A DNA stretch of 64,000 nucleotides from Tolypeutes matacus (lineage: Eukaryota; Chordata; Mammalia; Cingulata; Chlamyphoridae), in assembly GCA_026826555.1 (NCBI GenBank), contig JAKSZT010054570.1, positions 2,150,485-2,214,484 of the forward strand, read 5' to 3'. Shown here one piece after another: positions 45,682 through 56,935 of the stretch. Below the pieces are notes generated by a model. That model did not search any database. It saw nothing but the letters and a program-made list of their open reading frames with translations, and was not told the origin of the DNA. A program made the position numbers and the translations under genes. How positions within the stretch are numbered: position 1 is the first letter of the stretch; every line of letters begins with the position of its first letter.

Positions 45682-46560
45682 ATCTTAAGGCTGCAGGAGT
45701 AGTGATAAGGCATTCCTAAGACCAAGAAGGGGAGGGCCTTTAAGATATTTACAACTTCCCATCTTCTCCCTTCTTGATTTCCAAAACAGATCAATTGTAA
45801 AAACAAGTTTCCAAAATCCCTTCAGAGGCAACATGCCACCATTATATTATCCCCCATTTCTACATTATTTCTCACTTTATCAATGAACAAACCCAAACTA
45901 GAAATTCACTCTGTATTTGTAACCTTTCAACTACCTGTACGAGCAAGTGAAAAACTTCAAGTGTGTGTGGAATTTACTTCTGTGGTTGATTTCCTAATGT
46001 ATTTCTCTGTGTCTGACTACACCATTTGTTTTCCTTTTCCTTTTCTCTGCCCTTATTTGATAGTCCAACCCCAGACTCCTCTAGTAAGGGTGCCAGTCTA
46101 AGCCAGAACTCTTAGAGAAAGAGAGCAAGGGAATCGACCATTAAACTGGGGGACTGACACTCCCATTGTCAAGCCACTTTTCTTTTTGATGCTTCAGTTT
46201 TTGCCATCTGTTAGATTTGTATCTTCACACATCCTGAAGATGATTTGGTCAACATAAATAATTTCTTCTTAGAAGCCAATAAAGCTTACCTGGAAAGAAA
46301 GATAATTATAACAAAATTTCATATAGCACTGCCTTTATGCTGGGCACTGTTCTAGAACATTACATAGTAGAGTTTCGAGTTTACTATATGTCTATGGGTT
46401 GAGTTGAGATGGGTCTAATTATCAAGGGCTGGTGCACCTTAGCACTCTGATATAAGTGACCTGGCACATATTGGCCCCGAGCAATCCCTGCGAGGGTCCA
46501 TAAGCTACGACATTTTCTTCTTAGGAGAAGAGGCCAGAATACTAGCCCAGGGTTAAGGGT
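45682..46560. other. unassigned intergenic sequence
   Basis: No gene or clear repeat seen. Confidence 0.4.
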
Positions 46561-46599
46561 TGCTCTTGTTGGTCTCTCCTTCCTTATCTACTTTCTCTT

Positions 46600-47770
46600 C
46601 CATCCTTTATATCCCTATCACTTCACTGAAATTGCTTCTGACAAGGTCATGATGATTTCCATGTTACCAAATCCAATAGTCTCTTTTCTGTTTTTATCTT
46701 AACAGCATTTGAAACAGTGGACCACTCCTTCCTTCTTTTTTTTTTTTTTTTTTTAAAGATTTTTATTTATTTATTCATTTATCCCCCCCTTGCTGCTTGT
46801 GCTCGCTGGGTCAGCTAACCACGCCGTGTGGGCGGGCTTGCCTTCACCAGGAGGCCCCGGGAACCGAACCCGGGGCCTCCCATATGGTAAACGGGAGCCC
46901 TACTGATTGAGCCACAGCCGCTCCCCTACTCCTTCCTTCTTGAGACGCTTTTTTTTCTCTTGACCCTTTATTGGTTTTCTTCCACTCTTTCTAGCCACCC
47001 CTTTCAGTTTCTTTTGCTGGCTCCTCTTCCCAGCCTGCCCTCTAATCAGGGTGATCTACCTCCCTGGTCTCTGTCCCCTTCTATAACTACACATTCTCTG
47101 GGGGCAACTTCATTTAGTCTTACAGTCTTAAATACTATGTACGTCAGTGACTGCTAAATCTAGATCTCCAGCCCCGTCTTCATTCCAGAAGTCCAGGCAC
47201 ATACCTCTAAGTGCCTACTTGACATTTCCACACAGATGTGCAATAAGCATTTCCCATATCTCCTCCATACATTGGCTGATGTGGTCCCTTTCCCTGGAAC
47301 TCCACTGTCCATTCACCACGCCCTTACCCCAACACTCTTACATACCCATCCCTCTTTGCTTTCTCAGCTTGTAGCATTCCTACTACTTTAAAAACCAACT
47401 CACCGCACATTATGTATGATTGTTTTATAAGCTCACAACTTCTCTAATAAAAAAAAAAAGAAAAAAAAAAAAAAAGGAGATCATAAAAGGCTCTATGTTT
47501 AAAAAAAAAAAAAAATTCAGATGTAACTTCCTCCAGGAAGTCCTCTCTAATATTTTTCCCCATTCCCTATCTACCTTAAGTTGGGTGCCCTTCCTAAATA
47601 TCCTCATAAAATCTAATGCATTGCTCTCTTACTAGATCACATTTTAATTGCCTAATTATTTATGTGTCTGCTACTAGACTGAGTTCTTTGAGGGCAGGAA
47701 GTGTGTCTTACACATCTCTATATCACCAGCTACATAATATGATAGATTAGTGGATGAATGAATTAATCTC
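46600..47770 (+). repeat. L2 LINE copy with decayed reverse-transcriptase region and 3' end
   Basis: ACAGCATTTGAAACAGTGGACCACTCC reads TAFETVDHS, against the AFDTVDHS of L2/CR1 reverse transcriptases. After the SINE come TCCAGGCACATACC and GCCTACTTGACATTTCCAC, then CTTCCTCCAGGAAGTCCTC and TTCTTTGAGGGCAGGAAGTG. Frames are broken. A/T-runs at 47450-47515 are a separate intrusion. Confidence 0.65.
46738..46927 (-). repeat. SINE B, short young form, inside the L2 copy
   Basis: Near-identical to 32505-32684 along its body. Perfect 14-bp target-site duplication ACTCCTTCCTTCTT at 46724-46737 and 46928-46941. Confidence 0.93.
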
Positions 47771-48530
47771 TGTGGCTTGGGAAGAAAACCACCGACATGT
47801 TGGATCAGTAAAGCTTGCCATATCATAAATGCTTCACTCACCCCTCTTTTACTCTGGAAGAAAGAGGCATTTTATAAATTACCTTGGTCATTCTACTCTA
47901 CATTTGCTAGGCAACAGTTGTTAAATATGTGTTTGTTATAGATAGGTTTGTCCCAACTACTTCCAATGGGTCCTCCATCCACTGAAGACGCATTATCCAA
48001 CAGGATCCCCTAGATCACCATTCCTTCATCCACATGCTATACCATGCATGCATTTTCTCATGTGTGCTCCTAGCTAGAACTTCAACATCTCATCACATGT
48101 AAGATGTGCAAAGTAATAGTTTCCTGCAGAACTGCACTCAGCTTTGGCATAAAAGGAAAACTCCCTCTAGGTTTTTCCTGGTGAGGTTCTGGAGAGCCTA
48201 TATGTCTAGGAGGTATCCCGCTCTAGGTCTGAGCTGAGCGGGATACCTCAGCTGAGCTGAGGGAATCCATCATCTCACAAGCAGAATTAAGCTAATGGGA
48301 CTTGTCCGTGGGTTATTGCAAGACAGCTTTTTAAAGTATGTTCATGATAAGAGGAGAAACACTTGGAAGTTAGGATTTTCCTTGAAGCATGCTTAAAGTT
48401 AAAATGAACACAAACCTTCCTCCACACTAAATGAGAAGTGGCATTGCTTAGAAGCTTCTCTCCTCTAGGCAGTTAGAACTAGGGGTATCTAGGAAATAGT
48501 TATGAACTCAGGTAAGCAAAGTATATACAA
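47771..48530. other. unassigned intergenic sequence with a perfect hairpin at 48210-48249
   Basis: No gene or clear repeat. The hairpin is listed separately. Confidence 0.4.
48210..48249. other. perfect inverted repeat, 13-bp arms, 14-nt spacer
   Basis: GAGGTATCCCGCT at 48210-48222 is complementary to AGCGGGATACCTC at 48237-48249. CAGCTGAGCTGAG follows directly and repeats part of the loop. Confidence 0.85.
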
Positions 48531-48534
48531 CAAA

Positions 48535-48707
48535 CAAACACAAAATATGTAATGCCAAAAAAAGACAGGAAGGAAATGTACCAAGGTGTTCACAGCAATG
48601 TCTCTGGACAGTGGCACAAACAGTAATTTTTTTCCTCCTTTGACATTTGAGTTTTTCCAAATAGTCTATAATTAACTTTTAATATTAAGGAGAAAGAATA
48701 AACTTAC
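48535..48707 (+). repeat. old LINE-1 3'UTR fragment
   Basis: TGTACCAAGGTGTTCACAGC...TTTTTTTCCTCCTTTG...GTTTTTCCAAATAGTC is typical of old LINE-1 ends. Confidence 0.55.
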
Positions 48708-48710
48708 TTT

Positions 48711-48910
48711 AAAAAAAAAAGATTTATTTTATTTATTTATTTCTCTCCCCTTCCATTGTTGTTTGCACTCGGTGTCTGCTCTCTGTGTCTGTTCGTTGTG
48801 TGCTCTGTGTCTGCTCATCTTCATTTTTTTAGGAGGCACCGGAAACCCAATCTGGGACCTCCCATGTGGGAGGGAGGTGCCCAACTGCTTAAGCCACAGC
48901 TGCTTTCCTA
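48711..48910 (-). repeat. SINE monomer, E/A-related
   Basis: The minus strand reads GGAAAGCAGCTGTGGCTTAAG...ACATGGGAGGTCCC..., then GATGAGCAGACACAG and a tail. Target-site duplication AAACTYACTTT at 48700 and 48910. Confidence 0.85.
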
Positions 48911-48935
48911 AACTCACTTTTAAAAGTCCATTTTA

Positions 48936-49034
48936 GGAAAGTGGATGTGTCTCAAGTGGTTGGGCATCCATCTACCATATGGAAGGATCTGGGTTTGATC
49001 CCAGGGACCTCCTGGTAAAAAAAAAAAAAAAAAA
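48936..49034 (+). repeat. SINE D monomer
   Basis: GGAAAGTGGATGTGTCTCAAG...CATATGGAAGGATCTGGG...GACCTCCTGGTA plus A's. Target-site duplication AAAAGTCCATTTTA at 48922-48935 and 49035-49048. Confidence 0.9.
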
Positions 49035-49048
49035 AAAAGTCCATTTTA

Positions 49049-49550
49049 ATGCTATTAGAGCATAATGACATCTTGGTAATAGGTTTTCCACATTAAAGTA
49101 AAGGTATTCCATTATAACCACATGCACAGATGTGATTTAATCCATGGTTTTACTATAAAATTGAGAAACATTTTGTTTTGGTCTTTTAACACTGTATATA
49201 TCTAAAGATGAAGGAAACATCAGTAAATTCATGTGTTTACCTTCTGTTTGTAAATTCTAAATGAAAATCTTGTTTTATACTTTTATGGAAGGCACGTTCC
49301 TATAAAATAGTATAATCGGAAAATCTCCTTGGTATAGAATGTAAACTTCATGAAATTAAACATTATCTCTGAAATGCATTTTCAGTGTTGCTTATTAAAT
49401 GATCACAAACGCCCTGCAATATAGACAAACTATTATTCAAATAGCCTCTTTGCTTGAAGTACAAGTCTATTTCCATGTTGTAGATTTTTGGTGACATTTG
49501 ACTTTACCTATGACACAAGTACATGTTTTATGTCTATATAACAGAAACAT
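49049..49550. other. unassigned intergenic sequence
   Basis: Nothing recognised. Confidence 0.4.
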
Positions 49551-50215
49551 CTAGGCTCAAGGTTGAAAGGAACTTTAAGTATTAACTAGGCCAATTCTCA
49601 TAAAGGATGCGTGAAATCCCTATGCAATATGCCTTGCAGTGTTCACTCAGCCTTTGCTTAGACACTTCCAAGTAACTGAGACCTAAGAAGATCTATTCTG
49701 TTATTATACATCTATAATCATTAAGAAATTCTTCTTTATATTGTATAAAAAATGTACTTCGTTGCAACTTTATTCTACAAACCTTGGCCCACCCACCTGG
49801 GACGTCTTCAACAAATACAAAGGTGACTTCGATATTGGAATATAACTACATCTCCCAATTTTTCTCTTCTTCACAATAATCAACCCACCTTCTTCAAAGC
49901 TTTCTTACTTTAGCTAGCTTTGGTCTCTGCATCTCTACATTGTCTTGGTCAATATCCTCTGCAGATAGTCTAATTGTTCCAAATGCCTCATAGAGTGATA
50001 CCCAGAACTAAATAGAATGATTCAGGCCCAATGATTACTCACCGAAATAAAACTGTTTCCTGCCCTCTTCTGCAAACCACACTTCTGTTAATGTTGCCTA
50101 AGAGTCAATGGATTTGACAATCACACAGACTGTAGCTACTCATATTGCAATGTGAGCCATTTTCCATGCATAGCTGTTAATACATTTCTCCCTAATCTTT
50201 TTCCTACATGGCTCA
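49551..50215 (+). repeat. CR1/L3-like ancient LINE fragment
   Basis: GGTTGAAAGGAACTTTAAG, TTAAGAAATTCTTCTTTATATTG, TTGTCTTGGTCAATATCCTC, GATACCCAGAACTAAATAGAATGATTC and ACTCATATTGCAATGTGAGCC follow the order of CR1/L3 3' sequence. Very diverged. Confidence 0.55.
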
Positions 50216-50399
50216 TTTTTTCGGATCCATGCATAGTCCCTGGAAAAGAGGAGGAACTTGATAGATATTTTAGTAATCAAATGCAAGGTTTTATCTTATT
50301 CTAGATTAATTATGTCCTTCCTGATTGAGATTGTATTGGTTATTGTTTGATCAGTATGGAGTACATTATGAACAATTTGTGCAGAAAATCTAAAATGTT

Positions 50400-50872
50400 A
50401 TCATGGTGGCTTGGAGCTATGTACCGCAGAAAAACATATTCTTAATCTTCGTCTATTCCTGTAGGTGCAAACCCATTGTAAATAGGACCTTTTAAGGAGG
50501 TTACTTCAATTAAGGTATGGCCCCATCTGAATCAGGATGGCTCTTAATCCTATTCCTGAAGGTCTTTTATGGAAGGCCACAGAAAGAGAGAAAGGCACAA
50601 GGAGCAGCCAGAAACTGGAAGTCAGTGGAACCTGAAAGAGAAAGGAGTAGCCAGGAGAGGCCACCTCCTGCCTTTCCATGTGACAGAAAAGCCAAGGGCT
50701 AAGGATAGCTGGCAGCCAGCCCCAGAACACCACATTCTTCTAGGAGAAAGCATTGCCTTGATGACTTCTCCTAGCCTCAAAATTGTGAGCCAATAAATTC
50801 CTGTTGTTCAAGCCAAACTTTGCATGGTATTTGATTTAGCAGCCAGGAAACTAAAACAGTTTAATCTTTTCT
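50400..50872 (+). repeat. MaLR-type LTR with poly(A) signal
   Basis: ATGGTGGCTTGGAGCTATGT opens it. ATTGTAAATAGGACCTTTT and GGAGGTTACTTCAATTAAGG follow. It closes GTGAGCCAATAAATTCCTGTTGTTCAAGCCAA, like MLT1/MST LTRs. Confidence 0.65.
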
Positions 50873-51156
50873 AAACAATTAATCCAGTGACTCTTCAGCT
50901 TGAAATTTAGTGACAAAATGTTTTAAAAAGAGGGTTTCAGATATATTATCTTAAAATATTGATAAGATCTTAGGTCTAAAGTCTCCTGAATTCATGATTT
51001 AATATCATTCATACTACATACTCAAAAATTTACAATCTGTCATAGGACATTAACAAAATTATCAGGGAAAGCCACAATCCAGTGTCAGTTTTCTTTAGGA
51101 AAGATTCCACTAAAAAAAGCAGCATGGGTATAGAAGAGAAGTAATTAAAAATCCTT

Positions 51157-51700
51157 GGGGCTGAAGTCTCTCTTCAGACCTCCACCATGCCAGTGGGCAG
51201 GATGAAGTCTATTCTTCAGACCCCCTCTGTTGGGAGAGCTTCCCAATAAACTTCCTGCCTGCAATCATCGGTCTCTGCGTCCCAGTGAGCGCCATTTTTC
51301 TCTAACATTTGGTGCCGAAAAACCCGGGTCTGGGATCACTGAGACTGACTGGTGAGGAATCTCCACCCTGCCACTGCCCAGAACCCACTGAACACCAGAC
51401 ACCGAATCATAGCTGGGCAAATCAATCCAGCCTGCATTCACCTTCATGTGAGAAGGCCAATGGTGGATTTTGCAGTGCTTCCCCAAAGCTGTGTGCATTG
51501 TCCAACCATCTGTCCTGGCCTGGTGGCAAAGAATCTGGCTGCATGGAAAAACCAGTGGCTGTAACCCTATTGATGATATTATGTTAAACAGTAATCTTTT
51601 TTTTTCAGAATTAAAAGACGCATCCGAGACAATGGTATCTTGTCTTAAGAGCCTGAGATGGGCAAACAGTTGGGATAAGCTAAAAAAAAAAAAAAAAAAA
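51157..51700 (+). repeat. retrocopy of an endogenous-retrovirus transcript (R-U5, primer-binding site, leader, poly(A))
   Basis: The copy starts GGGGCTGAAGTCTCTC, has AATAAA at 51245 and ends its LTR part at about CTCTAACA. TTTGGTGCCGAAAAACCCGG (51308-51327) then matches the tRNA-Phe-type primer-binding site of gammaretrovirus-like ERVs, with small insertions. A non-coding leader follows to 51681, then A19. AAAAATCCTT flanks it at 51147-51156 and 51696-51705 (A part shared with the tail). The site reads TT|AAAA, a LINE-1 endonuclease target. No gag, pol or env frame is present. Confidence 0.75.
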
Positions 51701-51705
51701 TCCTT

Positions 51706-52181
51706 AAGACATGCTAAATGCATATAATTATAAGTCTAAATTGCCATTTAATTACGCTTATATTAAAGGATATAAAAACTACCTGATATACTACAGTCAA
51801 AGCCTCACTTAATAGTTCACCAATTTCTAGTGGTACAGAAAAGTAAAGAGCCAGCACATCACTCCACCTCTAAAAAAGGCAATTATACTTATACAAATAG
51901 GTAAACATAAACAGAACAGGAAGATGAGGTAGGACTCCCTCCTTCTAAAAAATAAATATACTTCTAGAGCCAGTAAAGAAAACTTGCACTTGTAAAACAG
52001 TTGATGAAATCATTCCTCTGGACAAGAAGGGAGAGTCATCTTGAGATGGCCACAGCTGAAATGACTGGTCATTTTAATTGCTCGAGATGTTTTTTGGAGA
52101 TTCTGCTATCTAATGCTGTGCGTCCTAAACACTGGTCTTAGGCTGGCTACCTTGGAAGCACCTTGGAAGATTTTTAAAAAC
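51706..52181. other. unassigned intergenic sequence
   Basis: Nothing recognised. Confidence 0.4.
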
Positions 52182-52190
52182 AGAGCTTCT

Positions 52191-52610
52191 GGAAGCTGAT
52201 GTGGCTCAGGCAGTTGAGCACCTGCCTAACACTTGGAAGGTCCTGGGTTCAGTTCCTGGTGCCTCCTAAAGATGAAGAGCAAGACAGCAAACTGATGCGA
52301 TGGGCTGGTATGGTGAGCTGACACAAGATGATGCAGCAAGATGATGACACAAGGAGGAAACACAATGAGAGACACAACAAGTGGGAGTGGAGGTGGCTCA
52401 AGCCATTGGGCACTTCCCTCACACATTAGAGGTCCTGGGTTCATTTTCTGGTGCCTCCTAAAAAGAAAGATGAGCACACAGCCAACAGACACAGAGAGTA
52501 GACAGCAAGGCAAACAACCGGGGGGGGGGGGGGGGGGGGGGGTGGTGGTGGTGGTGGGAGATATAAATAAATAAAATAAATCTTTAAACAAAAAACAAAA
52601 GAACAAAAAT
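52191..52610 (+). repeat. SINE E dimer with an expanded G23 tract
   Basis: Halves start at 52191 and 52384. GATGAAGAGCAAGACAGC lies between them. The usual G-rich stretch before the AAATAAATAAAATAAATC tail has grown to 23 G (52520-52542) followed by (TGG)n. Target-site duplication AGAGCTTCT at 52182-52190 and 52611-52619. Confidence 0.9.
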
Positions 52611-52783
52611 AGAGCTTCTTAGGCTACTGATTTAGTAGTTCCTTTAAGAGGTTTCCAAGTGAATCTTATGTGCCATCAAGTTTGAGAATACCTGATTTAG
52701 CATATCTAATATGACATCTACAGATTTGATGAACGAACATGCTATAAATTATCTGATTAAAGTCATTAAAAACAAATGTTCCA

Positions 52784-52945
52784 GGGATGTGACTCAGGTG
52801 GTTGAGCGCCCGCCTCCCACATGGGAGGTCTCGGGTTCAGGCCCCGGTGCCTCCTAAAGAAACAAAGATGAACAGACACAGCAAGTACAAACAAGGGGTT
52901 AGGGAGAGATAAATAAATAAAATAAATCTTTAAGAAAAATTAAAT
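52784..52945 (+). repeat. SINE monomer, E-related
   Basis: CCAGGGATGTGACTCAGGTGG...GGTCTCGGGTTCAGGCCCC...GTGCCTCCTAAAG, GATGAACAGACACAGC and an AAATAAATAAAATAAATC tail. Confidence 0.85.
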
Positions 52946-53940
52946 TATATAAACTTAAAATTGAATTATTTATTTTACAAACAATGGTAATCAATACCCC
53001 AAACTCATCACTTCCTATTAATTTTACTACAATTTATTTTTATCTATGCTCTTGGGGTTACTTACATCTAATATATCTGTCTGATAAAAATATTACGTAA
53101 TGGTAGGCTACCGCACATCTCTTCTCATCTCTGAATTCAGTGATGTCAAGTTGAAATTGGTCATGGTGGAATTATTTACACGTTAGGAATCAGCAATTGC
53201 TCTAAGTTAGGGCTTTTCCCCCCAGAAAGCTGAGTGAAAACATTTACCAGCATACTACTGCCCATGAATTCCACATAAGTAAATCTCTGACCTACAATTA
53301 CCCTCTGCTTTCCTTCCTAATATGTATATTTCCCCGCTAAAGTACTTCCTCCCATTGCCATGTTCCAATTTTGACCCTCATTTCCATAATGAATCTAAAC
53401 TTCTTATTAATTTAAAATTTCTATTTCAGATTGTTTCTAAAAAATACATGTTTTAGTCATTAACCTTTTTTTCTATAGAGAGGGTAGAGTAGTGATATTA
53501 GAATATGTGAAGGCATGAATGAAGACCAACCAACAAACATCACATAAATCTATGCTTACAAATAAGTTTTGGTAGAGATGGATTTGGACATGCTAGAATC
53601 CTTCACTTATTCATTTCTAATCATACTGCCAGATAGTATTTGTTCCCATAAATGCCCCCAGCAGTCAGTCCATAGCTTAGCTTTGTCCCAATATTTGATA
53701 ATATACTTTAAGACTTGCTTAAACTATTATTTCTATGCTTTTACCTCATTTTGAACATTCATTATATTCAGTTTACCATATCTTGCCATTGTCCACTCCC
53801 CACTCATATCTAGCTTAGCTCAGGGGATTCTATGGCAAGTCATAAGAAATTCTTCAGTGCTAATGGCTCTTTCAAGGCCTCATGGCTAAAGATTCTGCTT
53901 TGTCCTCCATTATCCCATTTAAGTAACTGACAACACTAAT
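52946..53940. other. unassigned intergenic sequence
   Basis: No gene or clear repeat seen. Confidence 0.4.
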
Positions 53941-53944
53941 TAAG

Positions 53945-54260
53945 CAATATTATCAAGAGTATGCACAACTTGGTGATTATATCAAATGCCATTGATTGTA
54001 CACTTTAGATAAATTGTATGGTTTATAAATAACAAAAAAGCAATAAAAGCGAGGGTTGAGGGAAAATACAGCAAATGTAAGATACAGGCTACAGTTAGTA
54101 GTAATATTTTGATAATGATCTTTCATAATTTGTTAAAATGTTCACAATAATGCAAGGTGTTTGCAGTGGGGTGATGTATGGGACCCCTCTATGATGTTAT
54201 GCATCTTTGTTTTGTAAGTTCACAACTTTTACTATACACTTATTATGCATGTTCATGTAT
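53945..54260 (+). repeat. LINE-1 3' end fragments
   Basis: GAGTATGCACAACTTGGTGATTATATC...TTGTACACTTTAGATAAATTG and TAAAATGTTCACAATAATGCAAGG match LINE-1 3'UTR. Confidence 0.6.
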
Positions 54261-54317
54261 AAATGATATACTTCAATACATTGTTTTTACACCTGAGAGC
54301 CTCCTTGTTGCTCAAAT

Positions 54318-55520
54318 GTGGCCTCTTTCTAAGCCAAACTCAGCATATGATTGCATTACCTTCCCCCCAACATGGGACATGACTCCCGGGGATGAGCCTC
54401 CCTGGCAACGAGGGATTAATACCAAGTGCCAACTGGCACCACAACTGGAAAAAGACCTTGAATAAAAGGGGGAAATGGTAAAGACAAATGAGTTCAAGTG
54501 GCTAAGAGACTTCAAAGAGAGTCGGGAGGTCATCCCAGAGGTAACTCTTACGCACACCTCAGTAGGAGCTCATAGAACATCTAAGTGCCTATCACCCCAC
54601 ACAGAGGGGCTCCTGAGAGCTCTGGAGACACCCAGGTCCTATATAAGTGGGGATAGCCCCAGAGACTGATGCCTTATCAGTGGGCTCTATTTTGGAATCT
54701 GTGCTCCTGAGAGTGACAGAATTGGACTCAAATAAGTCCTCCCTGCACATGGTTCATCAGTCCCTTCTATTCAAACCTATATGTGATGCAGAAGTTTTTA
54801 GGTATGCTTCCAGAGACTGGAGCCTCTGGCCTACCTATGTGCCAGGTGTGCATGAAATCTCGGTGGAGCTGCAACTCCTACCCTACAGCTCAATGGACTC
54901 ATCCAAGTCACCTGGCGAGGAGACAATGATGAGCAATGGCCATCCCAGGGAATGGAGAGGGCCTGCATCTGCAGGAAGGATCATCCCACCCACCATATCC
55001 ATGGGATATAAGCCCTCTCTCACTTGGAGGTGGAGTGGACATCACCATCCCAGTGCCCTCAGGATTGGGGGAAGAAATATGGACTAGAGTGGACTTGATG
55101 GTATTCTGTTGTACACATATGGTGATTCTAGCAATGGAAGAAATTATAACAATGAGGTGGAGCCAGGGGCCACTTGACACTTTTGGGGCAGGGAGGGGAC
55201 GAGTAGTTGAAATACAGGGGCTTCTTTGGGATTTGGAGGTTGTCCTGAGTACCGTTGTGGCAACGGATGTAGGCCATTTTAAATCAGCACACACCACTCA
55301 GAACTGTGTGGGAGAGAGTGTGGTCTATGATGTGAACTGTGGTCTATGGTTGGTGGCAAGGCCCCAGGATGTGTAAGTCCATTGAGGGTGGTGGGCCACA
55401 CTTGTGGGAGATGTTTGTGTGGGATGTGGTGGGAGGTGTGGGAGGTGGGCAACATGGGAATCCCAGGGGGTTCTGTGTAATATTTTCGGTAATCTAAGCA
55501 CCTCTTAAAATATATTTATA
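54318..55520 (+). repeat. LINE-1 3'UTR-like copy (long form), longest in the window
   Basis: Starts GGCCTCTTTCTAAGCCAAACTC, with CATGGGACATGACTCCCGGGG and AAAGACAAATGAGTTCAAGTGG, and ends TTTCGGTAATCTAAGCACC. Alignable with 3713, 7712, 9803 and 23545. The 54647-55087 and 54936-55376 frames are not shared with sister copies. Confidence 0.65.
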
Positions 55521-55700
55521 TATATATAAATAACATTTTTGTAAGCAAATGCACATATATGCATATATATTTATATATCATTTTACAAATAGTGGTATGT
55601 ATTGTGAAAATTTTGATTTTTACCCACAATAAAAAAATAAATTAAAAAAAAAAAAACATACTAAAACAAAAAGGAAAAAAAAATACATTGTTTTTAAAAT
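55500..55700. repeat. (TA)n/A-rich low-complexity sequence
   Basis: TATATTTATATATATATAAAT and later A-runs follow the LINE-1 tail. Confidence 0.7.
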
Positions 55701-55913
55701 GAAAAAAAATTATCATGAATGCTTAATACCTTACACACGTATTTAGCCATGGAACATTCAACCCTAAATACTAGATCCTTTGATGTACCTCAGCCAGACT
55801 TTCTATTCGTCAGTTTTGCAATAGTTATCGGGATAGCTATTAGGTCTGAAACACTTGGAAACCTAGGACTCCTTAATGTTGATTACTATATCATGTTCTA
55901 CCTTATCTAATTA

Positions 55914-56218
55914 CAGCCATGTTGCTTCTAGGTCCCTCAGAGTAGCAAATAGTTGAATTGCCACTTCCCCGTCTGGAAAATACCCTTTGATTTTGGCACA
56001 CACTTCTCTAAATCCTACTTCAACAACAGCCCTTCTGAATGTGAAGCTCGGTCCAGCATCGAGTCTGTCTTGAGCACTAAAAGCTTCTGAAGCGTATGGG
56101 GGAAAGAGAATCCCAGTACAGGCCTTCCTGTGTTCAACTTCCAAATTTTTGAAAAAGCCACAGCTCTGCTCACATCAATTTTTACCATAATTCTGGTTTC
56201 AAACATATTCTTATTCAC
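55914..56218 (-). pseudogene. unidentified coding-like fossil, two overlapping frames
   Basis: I do not recognise the protein. A 77-codon minus frame (56144-55914) has protein-like composition, including ACTGILFPPYASEAF and AKIKGYFPDGEVAIQLF, and ends LEATWL before TAA. A second frame (56218-56015) starts MNKNMFETRIMVKIDVSRAV and overlaps it. A single frameshift near 56140 would make them one reading. No initiation context, promoter or splice signals are clear. It could be a decayed retrocopy, a transposon-protein remnant or chance. Confidence 0.3.
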
Positions 56219-56229
56219 GACAACAAAAC

Positions 56230-56450
56230 CAATAATAATATTCTACATTTGGACAATACATTAGCATTCTCATGTATATTATCTCAAAGACCGTACTGTA
56301 AATGAGGAAAATGGGCTTCCAAGAGAGTAAGGCATTTGTTATTAAACGCTGATGGTTTTCTTGAGGTCACACAGCTAGTTAATGGAGAGGCTGGGAACAG
56401 AGCGCCAGGCTTTAGTTCTCAATCCACTCCATCTAATGCTCCTTCCATTA
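56230..56450 (-). repeat. MIR
   Basis: TTAGCATTCTCATGTATATTATCTC...AGGTCACACAGCTAGTTAATGG...CAGAGCGCCAGGCTTTAG matches reverse MIR. Confidence 0.7.
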
Positions 56451-56935
56451 TCCCTTCAAGCTGCTCGTTTTTATAATCTTTACTTTTGTACTGTACTCTG
56501 ATCCAGGGCACTTTCAGAAGAAAGGTCAGCAAACACATTTTAAAATAATCAAAACTATAACTAGCTTAGTGAAAACATCTTGGGGGTAAAATATGCAAAC
56601 TCATTTATGAGGTCCCAAAATATGGCCTGGTAGGACTGTACCCCTCAGCCTAAGAACAGACTCCCCACCCCCCAAAATAGGTTACCAATGCCTCCACAAA
56701 CACTTGAACATGGCTTTACAGAAAATTGAAAGCTTAATGAATCAAATCTGGCTTACACTTAATAGTGCTGCAAAAACCTCTCTAACATGATGTGTTGGTA
56801 GATTTGCAATAAAAATCAAAATTTAATAACTTCTTAATTTGGAAGGCAATAAAGCTATGACTAAAGTTAAACTTCAAAATTGCTTTTGGCAAGGGAAGTT
56901 AAATGAGGCACCTCTCTGCAAATGCTATTAGAAGT
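56451..56935. other. unassigned intergenic sequence
   Basis: Nothing recognised. Confidence 0.4.

Noticed and set aside
51265..51723. 152-codon minus-strand frame
   Set aside because: It is antisense to the ERV-derived retrocopy and resembles no protein.
54647..55376. Two 146-codon plus-strand frames
   Set aside because: They lie in a LINE-1 3'UTR-like repeat and are broken in the four sister copies.
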